A DNA stretch of 13,231 nucleotides, taken from Phycisphaerales bacterium. GTDB lineage: Bacteria; Planctomycetota; Phycisphaerae; Tepidisphaerales; Tepidisphaeraceae. Positions 1-6,808 of the stretch are shown here, one piece after another. The position numbers were made by a program, and so were the translations under genes. The stretch lies in NCBI GenBank assembly GCA_003153655.1, contig PMAK01000039.1, forward strand, positions 36,687 to 49,917, given 5' to 3'. Within the stretch, counting starts at the first letter, position 1; every line of letters starts with the position of its first letter. The notes beneath the pieces were generated by a model. That model saw only the letters and a program-made list of their open reading frames with translations. It ran no database searches and had not been told where the DNA came from.

Positions 1-303
1 CCGCGCCGCATCCAGAATGCCCCGGGTTCCCTCGATATGCACGCTCTGAAACGTGACTCCCTTGCCGGGATTCTCCATAATGATGCCAACGAGATGAATA
101 ACCGCGGCACAGTCATGCAATCCCTCATCCAAAACCGCCGCATCAGATAAATCTCCCCGAATTTCTCGAATATCGCCGGCAATCTCCGGCAGCTTCTTTC
201 CCCTCACCAGCGCACTGACGGCAAAAGACCGGCCAACAAGTTCCCGGACAACAGCCGATCCCACAAACCCGCTTGCCCCGGTGACGAAGACTCTTTCGCC
301 CAT
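1..303 (-). CDS. NAD(P)-dependent epimerase/dehydratase, NDUFA9-like atypical SDR (N-terminal part)
   Basis: Open from an ATG at 303 to the left edge of the window, giving 101 residues with no stop; the C-terminal part lies outside. The protein opens with a Rossmann beta strand and glycine motif (VFVTGASGFVGSAVVREL, about residues 5-22), followed by a GDL turn near 65, an IHLVGII strand near 89 and HIEGTRGILDAA around 108 in family numbering, here at the edge. These are hallmarks of the extended or atypical short-chain dehydrogenase fold. The HLVGII followed by a FxxVHxEGT segment is typical of the subgroup resembling complex I subunit NDUFA9 and cyanobacterial Ycf39. Such proteins bind NAD(P)H, and the substrate cannot be told. 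The start is firm because the glycine motif sits at its usual distance from it. No Shine-Dalgarno sequence is seen, and hemC starts 17 bp away on the other strand. Confidence 0.85.
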   Translation of the reverse strand, partial: MGERVFVTGASGFVGSAVVRELVGRSFAVSALVRGKKLPEIAGDIREIRGDLSDAAVLDEGLHDCAAVIHLVGIIMENPGKGVTFQSVHIEGTRGILDAAR

Positions 304-308
304 AACGC

Positions 309-315
309 TAAGATA
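309..315. promoter_or_regulatory. Near-symmetric -10-like element between divergent starts
   Basis: The 17-bp spacer between the two divergent ATG codons contains TAAGATA. Read rightward, TAAGAT (309-314) resembles a -10 box and ends 7 nt before the A of the hemC ATG at 321. Read leftward, TATCTT (315-310) ends 7 nt before the A of the other gene's ATG at 303. Both transcripts would then be nearly or fully leaderless. The rightward -35 is not recognisable. The leftward one at 338-333 (GAGACG) matches only the GAC core. This is a candidate only. Confidence 0.3.
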
Positions 316-320
316 CCCAC

Positions 321-1247
321 ATGCCCGTCATCCGTCTCGGAACGCGCGGAAGTTTGCTGGCCCTCAGCCAAAGCAAAATCGTCGCGTCCGAAATCCAGCA
401 GTCGCATCCCGGCATCCAGATTCAAACGATCATCATTAAAACCACCGGCGACCAGATCACCGATCGTCCGCTCCACGACGCAGGCGGCAAAGGCCTTTTC
501 GTCAAAGAACTCGAACAGGCGCTCTTGGCGGAACAAATCGATTTTGCCGTCCACAGTTGCAAGGATCTGCCCGTGACGATGCCCCTGGTGGATCAATCGA
601 ATCTAATCATCGCGGCCATTCCCGCGCGAATTGATGCGCGCGACGTCCTGATCTCTCGCAATGCGGCAACGATCGAACAATTGCCGCCGAAAGCAATCGT
701 GGCAACCGGAAGCCTGCGTCGCCGCTGCCAGCTTCTGGCCCACCGAAACGATCTCGCCATCAAGGACGTTCGAGGAAATATCGACACCCGGATCAAAAAA
801 CTCCGAGCCGGAGAATTCGACGCCATGATCTTGGCCATGGCCGGCATCACGCGAGCCGAATTGTTCGATCCATCGCTTATGCACCCGCTATCGCCGGACG
901 AGATTCTCCCCGCCCCGGGCCAGGGAGCGCTCGCCCTGCAATGCCGCCGAAGCGATCAGACAACGCGGGCAATCCTCGCCAAACTCGACGACCCACCATC
1001 GCGCATGGCTATCGAAGCCGAGCGAGCAATCGTCGCCGCGCTGCATGGTGACTGCCATTCGCCCATCGCAGCCTGGGCCACAATCGACGGCCAAACACTT
1101 CATCTTCGCGCGGTCGTCGGTCATCGTGATGGGGATCCCCCGATTATTTCAGCTCGCTCGCATGCTCCGCTATCACAAAACAGTGACGCGGTAACCGCAG
1201 TTATAGCGCAGCTTCATGCCCAAAATGTCATGGCCCTGCTATCTTGA
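321..1247 (+). CDS. hemC: Hydroxymethylbilane synthase (porphobilinogen deaminase)
   Basis: This is a 308-residue protein, the normal length for the family. It condenses four porphobilinogen molecules into hydroxymethylbilane in cytosolic tetrapyrrole synthesis. Visible signatures are RLGTRGSLLALSQS at the N-terminus, the catalytic aspartate in HSCKDLP (Asp82), the substrate and cofactor-binding arginines in TGSLRRRCQL (129-138) and DVRGNIDTR (149-157), LPAPGQGALALQCR (196-209), and the dipyrromethane-attachment cysteine Cys245 in GDCHSPIAAW. The start matches the usual N-terminus. No Shine-Dalgarno sequence precedes it and the upstream divergent gene begins 17 bp away, so transcription must start within the spacer or inside that gene. 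The last 9 bp overlap the end of convergent comEC, leaving no room for a conventional terminator. No other heme genes are in view. Confidence 0.97.
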   Translation: MPVIRLGTRGSLLALSQSKIVASEIQQSHPGIQIQTIIIKTTGDQITDRPLHDAGGKGLFVKELEQALLAEQIDFAVHSCKDLPVTMPLVDQSNLIIAAIPARIDARDVLISRNAATIEQLPPKAIVATGSLRRRCQLLAHRNDLAIKDVRGNIDTRIKKLRAGEFDAMILAMAGITRAELFDPSLMHPLSPDEILPAPGQGALALQCRRSDQTTRAILAKLDDPPSRMAIEAERAIVAALHGDCHSPIAAWATIDGQTLHLRAVVGHRDGDPPIISARSHAPLSQNSDAVTAVIAQLHAQNVMALLS

Positions 1248-3779
1248 TTGAGCCGTCAGCGTCGCTCGCTCCTGCGGGGCCACGCTCAGATATGTCTCAA
1301 CCTCAATCTTCCCGGAAGGCTCAATCGTCACATCAATCGCCCCGCACCGGCTCGTCCGATAGAGCGGATAGTCTTCCGCCAATACATCGAACACCTTCTG
1401 CTTGTGCGTCAGCTTCGAATAATTGGACGCGAGAATAAATTGCGGATGCACGGTCCGCAGAAATTCCCCGGTCGTACTCTCCGCGCTCCCATGATGCGGA
1501 GCAACCAGCACATCGCAGCGCAGCAACTCGGGATGCCTGAGCAATTCGCGCTCCGGAGCCACCTGGATATCCGCCGGAAACAGCACCGATTTCCCGCAAA
1601 ACGTAAGCTTCAGCACCAACCCGCAATCGTTGGAATTCATATCGCAATGCACCGGCGGCCAAAGCACATCAATCGCCGCCCCATTCCCCAGATCAAGATG
1701 ATCCCCCTGATGAATCAGCGTCGGCGGCCGGCCCGCATCTTCCAAAGTCTTCAGCAATGACTCCGCCGGAATATTTCCGACTGCGTGCCGCGTAAAATGC
1801 GGACTCATGTAAATCGGCGGCTCATTGAATTTTCCGAAAATGTCGGCTGCGGCACTGATGTGATCAAAATCCCCATGACTCAGCAGAATTTTATCGACGA
1901 AGCGGCAATCCTCCGCGCGGAGAGCCGGCAAAAGAACCGACCCCGCCAAATCCGAAATCGTCGATGATCCAACATCAATCAAGACCGCGTGCGAATGCGT
2001 CGGACGAACGATGGCGCACTGCCCCGCGCCCAGCGAAACCAGCGTAATATGCAGCGGCTCCGTCGCAACGTTGGATGGCGGCGAAACATCCCCGGCAACG
2101 GTCGGAGCCAGCAGAAGAATCGCACAACCAACGCCCGACCCAAGACGCAGCACCCATCGCCAAAGTCTCCTGCGAATCGGAACGAAGATCAGCGCGATCA
2201 TCGCGTAATACGCAACGAGCACCCCAATCGAAGGCGGCGGAACCGCGATGGTCGCCCCAGGCAGCCGATCCAATCCATCAATCGCGTACCGCATCCAGAC
2301 AATCGGCATGACCCCAAAGGCCGCCCACGCATGGGCCGCGCTCGGCCACGCGAGCGTCAGCAGAATCTTCCCAACGCCTGCAACAAGCGCCACAACCGTC
2401 AGCGGCAACAGCGCCACACCAGCCGGAATGGCCCACGCATTGAGCTGCCCAAAGTGATAAGCAATCAGCGGCATAGACATGCCCCACGCGACGCAGGCAG
2501 CCAGCGCCGTCGCAACAAAAAATCGCCAAGCCGCGATTAAGATCACCATCGCCGCGCCGCGATGAGAAACCAGTGTTGGCCGATCCTCCCCGCGCCACCA
2601 GTTCCAAAAATAATGCTCCGCCGCTCGGCTGAACAAAATCATCCCCAGCACAGCCGCGAAACTCACCTGAAATCCGCCGTTGAATAAATCCGCCGGATGA
2701 ATAAACAGCACAGCCCCCACGGCGACGGCAAACATCTGCAGCGCATCCAATGAGCGCCGACTAAGGATTCCAACGGTCGCCGCCGCGCACAGGATGATCG
2801 ATCGCCATCCCGGCCAGGAGGGCAACGCGACACTTCCATATAGCAACACAACCGCCAACGCAATCGCCGCCGACCATCGCGGCGAACGCCGAAGGAGCCG
2901 GCAAATCAGCAGGGCTATCGCGCCGATAATCGCCACATGCAACCCGCTGATGCTTAGATCGTGTATCGTCCCGGTCTGGACAAATTTCTGTTCCAGATCA
3001 CGAAGCTGCGGATCAGAATCCCCAAAGACAAACGCGCGAAGCAATGAGTGATCGAATCCCCCGTTGGCATCAAATCCCATCGCCAGCAGATGCCGTGATT
3101 TTTCCCGAAGCCACGCCAACGGGCTCAGTCCATTTTCCTCCAGAATCTGCACGCCGTCGGCATGGCTCACCTTGAACGTCGCCAGGATCCGCTGATCGCG
3201 GCACCATGCCGAAAAATCGAACTCAGCCGGATTCATCGGTCGTTGCGGGCGCTGAAGCAAACCAGTAACGCGAATAGTCTGCCCGGCCCCAAGTCGCGGA
3301 TTGGGTTGCTCTATCGTCAAGAATATCCTGCCGCTGGCGTTTTCCCAGCCATCTTTCGTATCAATCGCGCGAACCGTCGCAATGGCGGTCTGCTTGGGAG
3401 GAAGAGCGCGCAAATCTCTCGGCGACGGCGACACCAGCCGCGGCGGCTGATCCATCGCAAGCTCAAGCTGCGCGAATTCATCGCCGTCGGTCGTGTAATT
3501 GGAAATCGTCTCGGAAGGAAACTGGAATTGTTCGATTTGCGCCGCGGAAAGACCAACCCAAAATACGGCACACCCCAACAGCCCCACGCCAACAAAAGAC
3601 CATCGCACCAAATTGGCCAAAACCAAAAACGTTGCCGCGCAAAGGAGCCACATCCACGCTTTACACGGAAACAGCCCCGAAAATCCGATTCCGATTGCAA
3701 GCAAAAGGCCAAAAATGACGGCGGGTCTGGCTTGGAAAAATGCGGTCAGGCCGAGGGTCGGATGCGAACGCTGTTCCAT
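1239..3779 (-). CDS. comEC: ComEC/Rec2 family DNA-uptake channel with C-terminal metallo-beta-lactamase domain
   Basis: This is about 846 residues in the classic full-length order. Three hydrophobic N-terminal segments (about residues 21-80) are followed by a soluble OB-like region containing NPAEFDFSAWCRDQRI (185-200). Then comes the multi-pass Competence domain with the signature HDLSISGLHVAII (275-287), many further membrane segments to about 560, and a metallo-beta-lactamase domain. The metal-ligand motif is SHGDFDH (636-642), with an LFPADI strand (Asp739) and PHHGS (763-767). All core residues appear intact. Numbering is from a GTG at 3785; I prefer the ATG at 3779, and neither has a convincing Shine-Dalgarno. 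In transformable bacteria ComEC carries single-stranded DNA across the inner membrane, and the lactamase-like domain may degrade the other strand. It follows the hypothetical gene by a terminator-less gap of about 60 bp, so it probably belongs to the glmS transcript. Confidence 0.93.
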   Translation of the reverse strand: MEQRSHPTLGLTAFFQARPAVIFGLLLAIGIGFSGLFPCKAWMWLLCAATFLVLANLVRWSFVGVGLLGCAVFWVGLSAAQIEQFQFPSETISNYTTDGDEFAQLELAMDQPPRLVSPSPRDLRALPPKQTAIATVRAIDTKDGWENASGRIFLTIEQPNPRLGAGQTIRVTGLLQRPQRPMNPAEFDFSAWCRDQRILATFKVSHADGVQILEENGLSPLAWLREKSRHLLAMGFDANGGFDHSLLRAFVFGDSDPQLRDLEQKFVQTGTIHDLSISGLHVAIIGAIALLICRLLRRSPRWSAAIALAVVLLYGSVALPSWPGWRSIILCAAATVGILSRRSLDALQMFAVAVGAVLFIHPADLFNGGFQVSFAAVLGMILFSRAAEHYFWNWWRGEDRPTLVSHRGAAMVILIAAWRFFVATALAACVAWGMSMPLIAYHFGQLNAWAIPAGVALLPLTVVALVAGVGKILLTLAWPSAAHAWAAFGVMPIVWMRYAIDGLDRLPGATIAVPPPSIGVLVAYYAMIALIFVPIRRRLWRWVLRLGSGVGCAILLLAPTVAGDVSPPSNVATEPLHITLVSLGAGQCAIVRPTHSHAVLIDVGSSTISDLAGSVLLPALRAEDCRFVDKILLSHGDFDHISAAADIFGKFNEPPIYMSPHFTRHAVGNIPAESLLKTLEDAGRPPTLIHQGDHLDLGNGAAIDVLWPPVHCDMNSNDCGLVLKLTFCGKSVLFPADIQVAPERELLRHPELLRCDVLVAPHHGSAESTTGEFLRTVHPQFILASNYSKLTHKQKVFDVLAEDYPLYRTSRCGAIDVTIEPSGKIEVETYLSVAPQERATLTAQSR

Positions 3780-3847
3780 ACCCACGGCGAAAGAATAGCC
3801 GACCGCGGAGAACTATTGCAAATTCGGCGAGATCTACGGAAAGACCT

Positions 3848-4717
3848 TCAGTAGCCCTTGCTGCGAACGGCTTTTATTTCCTCGTCCAGTATTGCCTTAA
3901 TCTTCTGGCGCACGAATGCAAAAGCATCCCGATATTCCGGCAAGGGATGGACGCCATATGCCACCTTAAGCGCGTCGCTCAATACCGCCTCGAGATGGAA
4001 CTTTGCGGCCGCGGAAGGCGACGCGTTAAATCGGAAGGGGTTGCTCGCTTTGGCTTTCCAGCGGTTTTCGGTAGCCAAAAGGAACGTCGCAATCCGCTCC
4101 ATGACGAACACCTTTCGACGCACATCGCCGCCGTAATTTGAAAGGGCATTCAATTGCTCGGCAACTTCCCCCTCCCCGCTTTCGGACACATCAAATAATT
4201 GCTCGGCAATCTTGAACCATGGGCGCCAGAAGGACGGCTTGGCCGCGAAATAATTGCAAAAGATGGTATTGCGACTATCGGTGACCCAGCGGTCGACGGA
4301 AAAATTAGGCTTGATTAGTCGAAAAAAAAGACCCAGCGCGTGGCCTATTCCCGGATCACAGATATCGGCCTGTTCAAAGACATTCTGAAAAAGCCCGGAC
4401 ATATCCCACATTGGTGAAAAGATAACGACATCCGGCCCCTCTCCCGGCTCCAGAATGAAGGCTTTCACCTGCGCGGCCGAAAGGAGCGTTTTATCTTTGA
4501 ATTTAGGCGAGAAAAATCCATAAAAATCGTCATCGATCAGCGTGTTATTAAGTAGAAAATTCCGGATCGGCCAGTATTCCCGCCAATCGGGCCGGGCGTT
4601 TGCGGAATTGTCAAGCGGAATAAAACCGGGATCGAGCTGCGCCCGCGTCTGATCGGAATAAAAAATTTGGTAAAGATGTGTCGAGGGCATCACCGGTTTC
4701 CCAGCACTCTCGGGCAT
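3848..4717 (-). CDS. Conserved hypothetical protein, possibly polysaccharide-associated, coupled to glmS
   Basis: This protein has 289 residues from the ATG at 4717. That ATG overlaps the glmS stop as TGATG, so translational coupling is likely. A GTG at 4720 and an ATG at 4690, just before the conserved-looking start HLYQIFYSD, are alternatives. There is no signal peptide, no clear membrane helix and no motif of a known enzyme. Aromatic-rich blocks stand out: PDWREYWPIRNFLLNN (about 44-59), YGFFSPKF (about 66-73) and NTIFCNYFAAKPSFW (about 150-164), followed by a helical C-terminal half. From memory these resemble conserved hypothetical proteins encoded beside, or fused to, glycosyltransferases in proteobacterial surface-polysaccharide loci; I cannot verify this here. 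Its AT content seems higher than its neighbours' (one 60-bp stretch at 4501-4560 is only about a third G+C), which fits acquisition from elsewhere. Function unknown. Confidence 0.85.
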   Translation of the reverse strand: MPESAGKPVMPSTHLYQIFYSDQTRAQLDPGFIPLDNSANARPDWREYWPIRNFLLNNTLIDDDFYGFFSPKFKDKTLLSAAQVKAFILEPGEGPDVVIFSPMWDMSGLFQNVFEQADICDPGIGHALGLFFRLIKPNFSVDRWVTDSRNTIFCNYFAAKPSFWRPWFKIAEQLFDVSESGEGEVAEQLNALSNYGGDVRRKVFVMERIATFLLATENRWKAKASNPFRFNASPSAAAKFHLEAVLSDALKVAYGVHPLPEYRDAFAFVRQKIKAILDEEIKAVRSKGY

Positions 4718-6588
4718 CACTCGACAGTGACGCTCTTGGCCAGATTTCTGGGCTTATCGACGTTGCACCCGCGGGCAACGGCCGCGTGATACGCTAGCAA
4801 TTGCAGCGGAACCACGGTGAGCAGCGGCTGCAAACATTCCATCACATGCGGAACATAGATAACGTGATCGCTATATCGCCGCATCTGTGTATCGCCCTCG
4901 GTGGCGACCGCGATCACTTTTCCGCCGCGGGCACGGACTTCTTCGATATTGCTGATGACCTTTTCGTATTGCGAGCCGCGCGTGGCAACGAATACCACCG
5001 GCATTTCGGGAGTAATCAACGCAATCGGGCCATGCTTCATTTCAGCGGCCGGCATTCCTTCGGCATGAATGTAGCTGATTTCCTTCAACTTCAGCGCTCC
5101 CTCGAGAGCGACGGGATAGTGATAGCCACGGCCAAGGAAGAGCCAATTTTCGCGATCACAGAATTTGCCGGCGATCTCCTTGATTTGTTCGCTCTGGGCC
5201 AGCACCGCCTGCATCTGATCGGGAATGGCGCAGAGGCCCGCGATGATCTCCTGGCATTGCGACTGCCCCATATATCGCCGACGGCCCAGAAACAGCGAAA
5301 GCATCGTCAGCACAACACATTGGCAGGTAAACGCCTTGGTGCTGGCGACGCCGATTTCCGGCCCGGCGTGGAGATAAATCCCGCCGCCGGTTTCGCGGGC
5401 GATCGTGCTGCCGACGACGTTGACGATTCCCAGGCACAGCGCCCCTTTTTCTTTGCCTTCACGAAGCGCTGCCAGGGTGTCGGCCGTTTCGCCCGACTGG
5501 CTGATGGCGATCAGGACGGTGCCCTCTTCCACAATCGGATTGCGATAGCGAAACTCAGATGCATAGGTGCATTCGGTGACAACCTTGGCGAGATCTTCCA
5601 GGAGATAATCGCCAAGCAATCCCGCGTGCCACGCCGTTCCCTGCGCGGTGAGGATAATTCGCCTGGCCCGCATCAGTTCGCGGGAATGCTCGGTCAGACC
5701 GCCCAAGACGATGCGCCCTTCCTTCGCATCAGCGCGTCCGCGAAGGCAATTTGCAATCGATACCGGCTGCTCAAAAATTTCCTTGAGCATGTAATGCTCG
5801 TAATCACCGAGGCCGTACGCTTCGAGCTTGTTTTCGAGCTGGCTGATGACAGGGCTGATTTCCGTGTCGTCGATGGTCGATGTGCGAAAGCTGTCCGGAT
5901 GAAGGACAGCCATTTCATTGTCATTGAGATAAATCACGCTGGCGGTGTGTTCGACAATCGCGCTGGCGTCGGACGCGACGATGTATTCATGCTGGCCAAC
6001 GCCAATGATGAGCGGGCTGCCCCGCCGCGCGACGACAAGCGTCTCCGGCTCTTCCTGGCAGATGACCGCGATGCCGTAGGTGCCGTCAACCTGATGCAGC
6101 GCCGCCTGCACGGCCCGCTGAAGCAGCGACACGCCATGCGGAACATGATTCTTGGCTTTCAACTCGGCGTAGAAATCACCGATCAAAACCGCCAGCACTT
6201 CCGTATCAGTCTGACTGGAAAAGGTATGGCCCTTTTCGCTGAGAAACTGCTTGAGCGCGACATAGTTTTCGATCACGCCATTATGAACCAGCGCGATCAT
6301 CCCGCCGTTATCGGAATGCGGATGGGCATTGGCTTCCGTCGGGGCGCCATGCGTCGCCCAGCGGGTGTGGGCCATGCCGATATGAGCCTTGGGAAGGGCC
6401 TCGCCGTGGCTCAAGGCGTTTTCCAGAACGCTGATTCGGCCGACGGCGCGACGAATATGCAGTTTATTCTGATTATCAATGACAGCGATGCCGGCCGAAT
6501 CGTAGCCGCGATATTCCAACCGTTTCAGGCCCTCGATGAGTAAAGGCTGGCAAACTTTTCTGCCGACGTATGCAACGATTCCACACAT
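4717..6588 (-). CDS. glmS: Glutamine-fructose-6-phosphate aminotransferase (isomerizing)
   Basis: This is 623 residues against about 609 in E. coli. It makes glucosamine-6-phosphate from fructose-6-phosphate and glutamine, the entry step to peptidoglycan and LPS amino sugars. The class II glutaminase domain starts with the nucleophile Cys2 after Met (MCGIVAYVG) and shows HTRWATHG (74-81), VHNGVIENY (101-109) and SDASA (206-210). Two SIS sugar-isomerase domains follow, with SQSGET (363-368), ASTKAFT (415-421) and AEMKHGPIAL (515-524). The C-terminal tail PRNLAKSVTVE carries the Schiff-base lysine, Lys618, equivalent to E. coli Lys603. The start is fixed by the catalytic cysteine and by a strong GGAGG 5 nt upstream. 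A promoter and a leader hairpin lie upstream. No glmS ribozyme core is visible. It is the first gene of a probable glmS-hypothetical-comEC unit. Confidence 0.97.
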   Translation of the reverse strand: MCGIVAYVGRKVCQPLLIEGLKRLEYRGYDSAGIAVIDNQNKLHIRRAVGRISVLENALSHGEALPKAHIGMAHTRWATHGAPTEANAHPHSDNGGMIALVHNGVIENYVALKQFLSEKGHTFSSQTDTEVLAVLIGDFYAELKAKNHVPHGVSLLQRAVQAALHQVDGTYGIAVICQEEPETLVVARRGSPLIIGVGQHEYIVASDASAIVEHTASVIYLNDNEMAVLHPDSFRTSTIDDTEISPVISQLENKLEAYGLGDYEHYMLKEIFEQPVSIANCLRGRADAKEGRIVLGGLTEHSRELMRARRIILTAQGTAWHAGLLGDYLLEDLAKVVTECTYASEFRYRNPIVEEGTVLIAISQSGETADTLAALREGKEKGALCLGIVNVVGSTIARETGGGIYLHAGPEIGVASTKAFTCQCVVLTMLSLFLGRRRYMGQSQCQEIIAGLCAIPDQMQAVLAQSEQIKEIAGKFCDRENWLFLGRGYHYPVALEGALKLKEISYIHAEGMPAAEMKHGPIALITPEMPVVFVATRGSQYEKVISNIEEVRARGGKVIAVATEGDTQMRRYSDHVIYVPHVMECLQPLLTVVPLQLLAYHAAVARGCNVDKPRNLAKSVTVE

Positions 6589-6594
6589 GCAAAC

Positions 6595-6599
6595 CTCCG
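6595..6599 (-). promoter_or_regulatory. Shine-Dalgarno site of glmS
   Basis: GGAGG lies 6 nt before the glmS ATG on the minus strand (CCGGAGGTTTGCATG). It is the strongest ribosome binding site in the window. It contrasts with the SD-less starts of hemC, the dehydrogenase gene and the glycosyltransferase gene, and it confirms the start that leaves Cys2 as nucleophile. Confidence 0.8.
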
Positions 6600-6608
6600 G
6601 ATATCACG

Positions 6609-6641
6609 CCGGGTCCAAGTTTATTCGTCAATCAGACCCGG
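6609..6641 (-). promoter_or_regulatory. Hairpin in the glmS 5' leader
   Basis: CCGGGTC (6609-6615) and GACCCGG (6635-6641) form a perfect 7-bp GC-rich stem around a 19-nt AT-rich loop. In the glmS transcript it ends about 9 nt before the Shine-Dalgarno GGAGG. No U-tract follows, so it is not an ordinary intrinsic terminator. It may stabilise the mRNA, expose a loop to an antisense RNA, or gate ribosome entry: the CCGG of the stem base could also pair with the CCGG just before the SD. It does not have the conserved core of the glmS ribozyme. Confidence 0.5.
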
Positions 6642-6669
6642 AACAGCCTTCTAAGCCCCTTATAAGTCT

Positions 6670-6697
6670 AGTGTATAAACGCCCGGCACCGAGGCAA
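6670..6697 (-). promoter_or_regulatory. Predicted glmS promoter
   Basis: On the minus strand TTGCCT (6697-6692) and TACACT (6675-6670) are spaced by 16 bp, each matching the sigma70 consensus at four of six positions. Transcription would begin near 6663 and give a leader of about 75 nt that contains the hairpin. Support comes from the CTTACATTGCGG element one base upstream of the -35, which recurs next to the -35 of the divergent gene. Confidence 0.45.
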
Positions 6698-6698
6698 G

Positions 6699-6774
6699 CC
6701 GCAATGTAAGCTTTCATCGACATTTATAGGCCCCGATTCGCCATAAAAACCTGCGGATTACCCCTTACATGCGG
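6699..6774. repeat. Inverted repeat abutting the two divergent -35 boxes
   Basis: The left arm CCGCAATGTAAG (6699-6710) is the reverse complement of the right arm CTTACATGCGG (6764-6774), except for one extra T. The arms are 53 bp apart. Each arm lies directly outside a -35 hexamer: the glmS box TTGCCT ends 1 bp from the left arm, and the TTGACC of the rightward gene starts immediately after the right arm. The two promoters therefore read CTTACATTGCGGCTTGCCT and CTTACATGCGGTTGACC. This geometry fits a transcription-factor site or a lineage-specific extended promoter element. Confidence 0.6.
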
Positions 6775-6804
6775 TTGACCGGGAAATGTTTCACAAACTA
6801 CAAT
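6775..6804 (+). promoter_or_regulatory. Predicted promoter of the PAS-GAF-receiver gene
   Basis: TTGACC (6775-6780) and TACAAT (6799-6804), each matching five of six consensus bases, are separated by 18 bp. Transcription would start around 6809-6812, at or just inside the longest possible reading frame. The GTG at 6809 would then be a leaderless start, or else translation begins at a downstream TTG. Confidence 0.65.
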
Positions 6805-6808
6805 TAGG

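Noticed and set aside
3780..3847. Possible terminator between the hypothetical gene and comEC
   Set aside because: Only a 5-bp GCCGA/TCGGC pairing with a long loop and no U-tract; more consistent with read-through in one operon.
1248..3854. Several long arginine- and proline-rich frames on the plus strand across comEC
   Set aside because: They are low-complexity translations of the complement of a complete comEC with intact motifs and have no family resemblance.
4801..6543. 580-codon open frame on the plus strand, antisense to glmS
   Set aside because: It lies entirely opposite a well-supported glmS, has no recognisable motif, and its composition reflects the complement of GC-rich codons. 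A shadow frame.
6589..6720. glmS ribozyme upstream of glmS
   Set aside because: No conserved core or cleavage-site sequence is visible and the leader is too short; only a simple hairpin is present.
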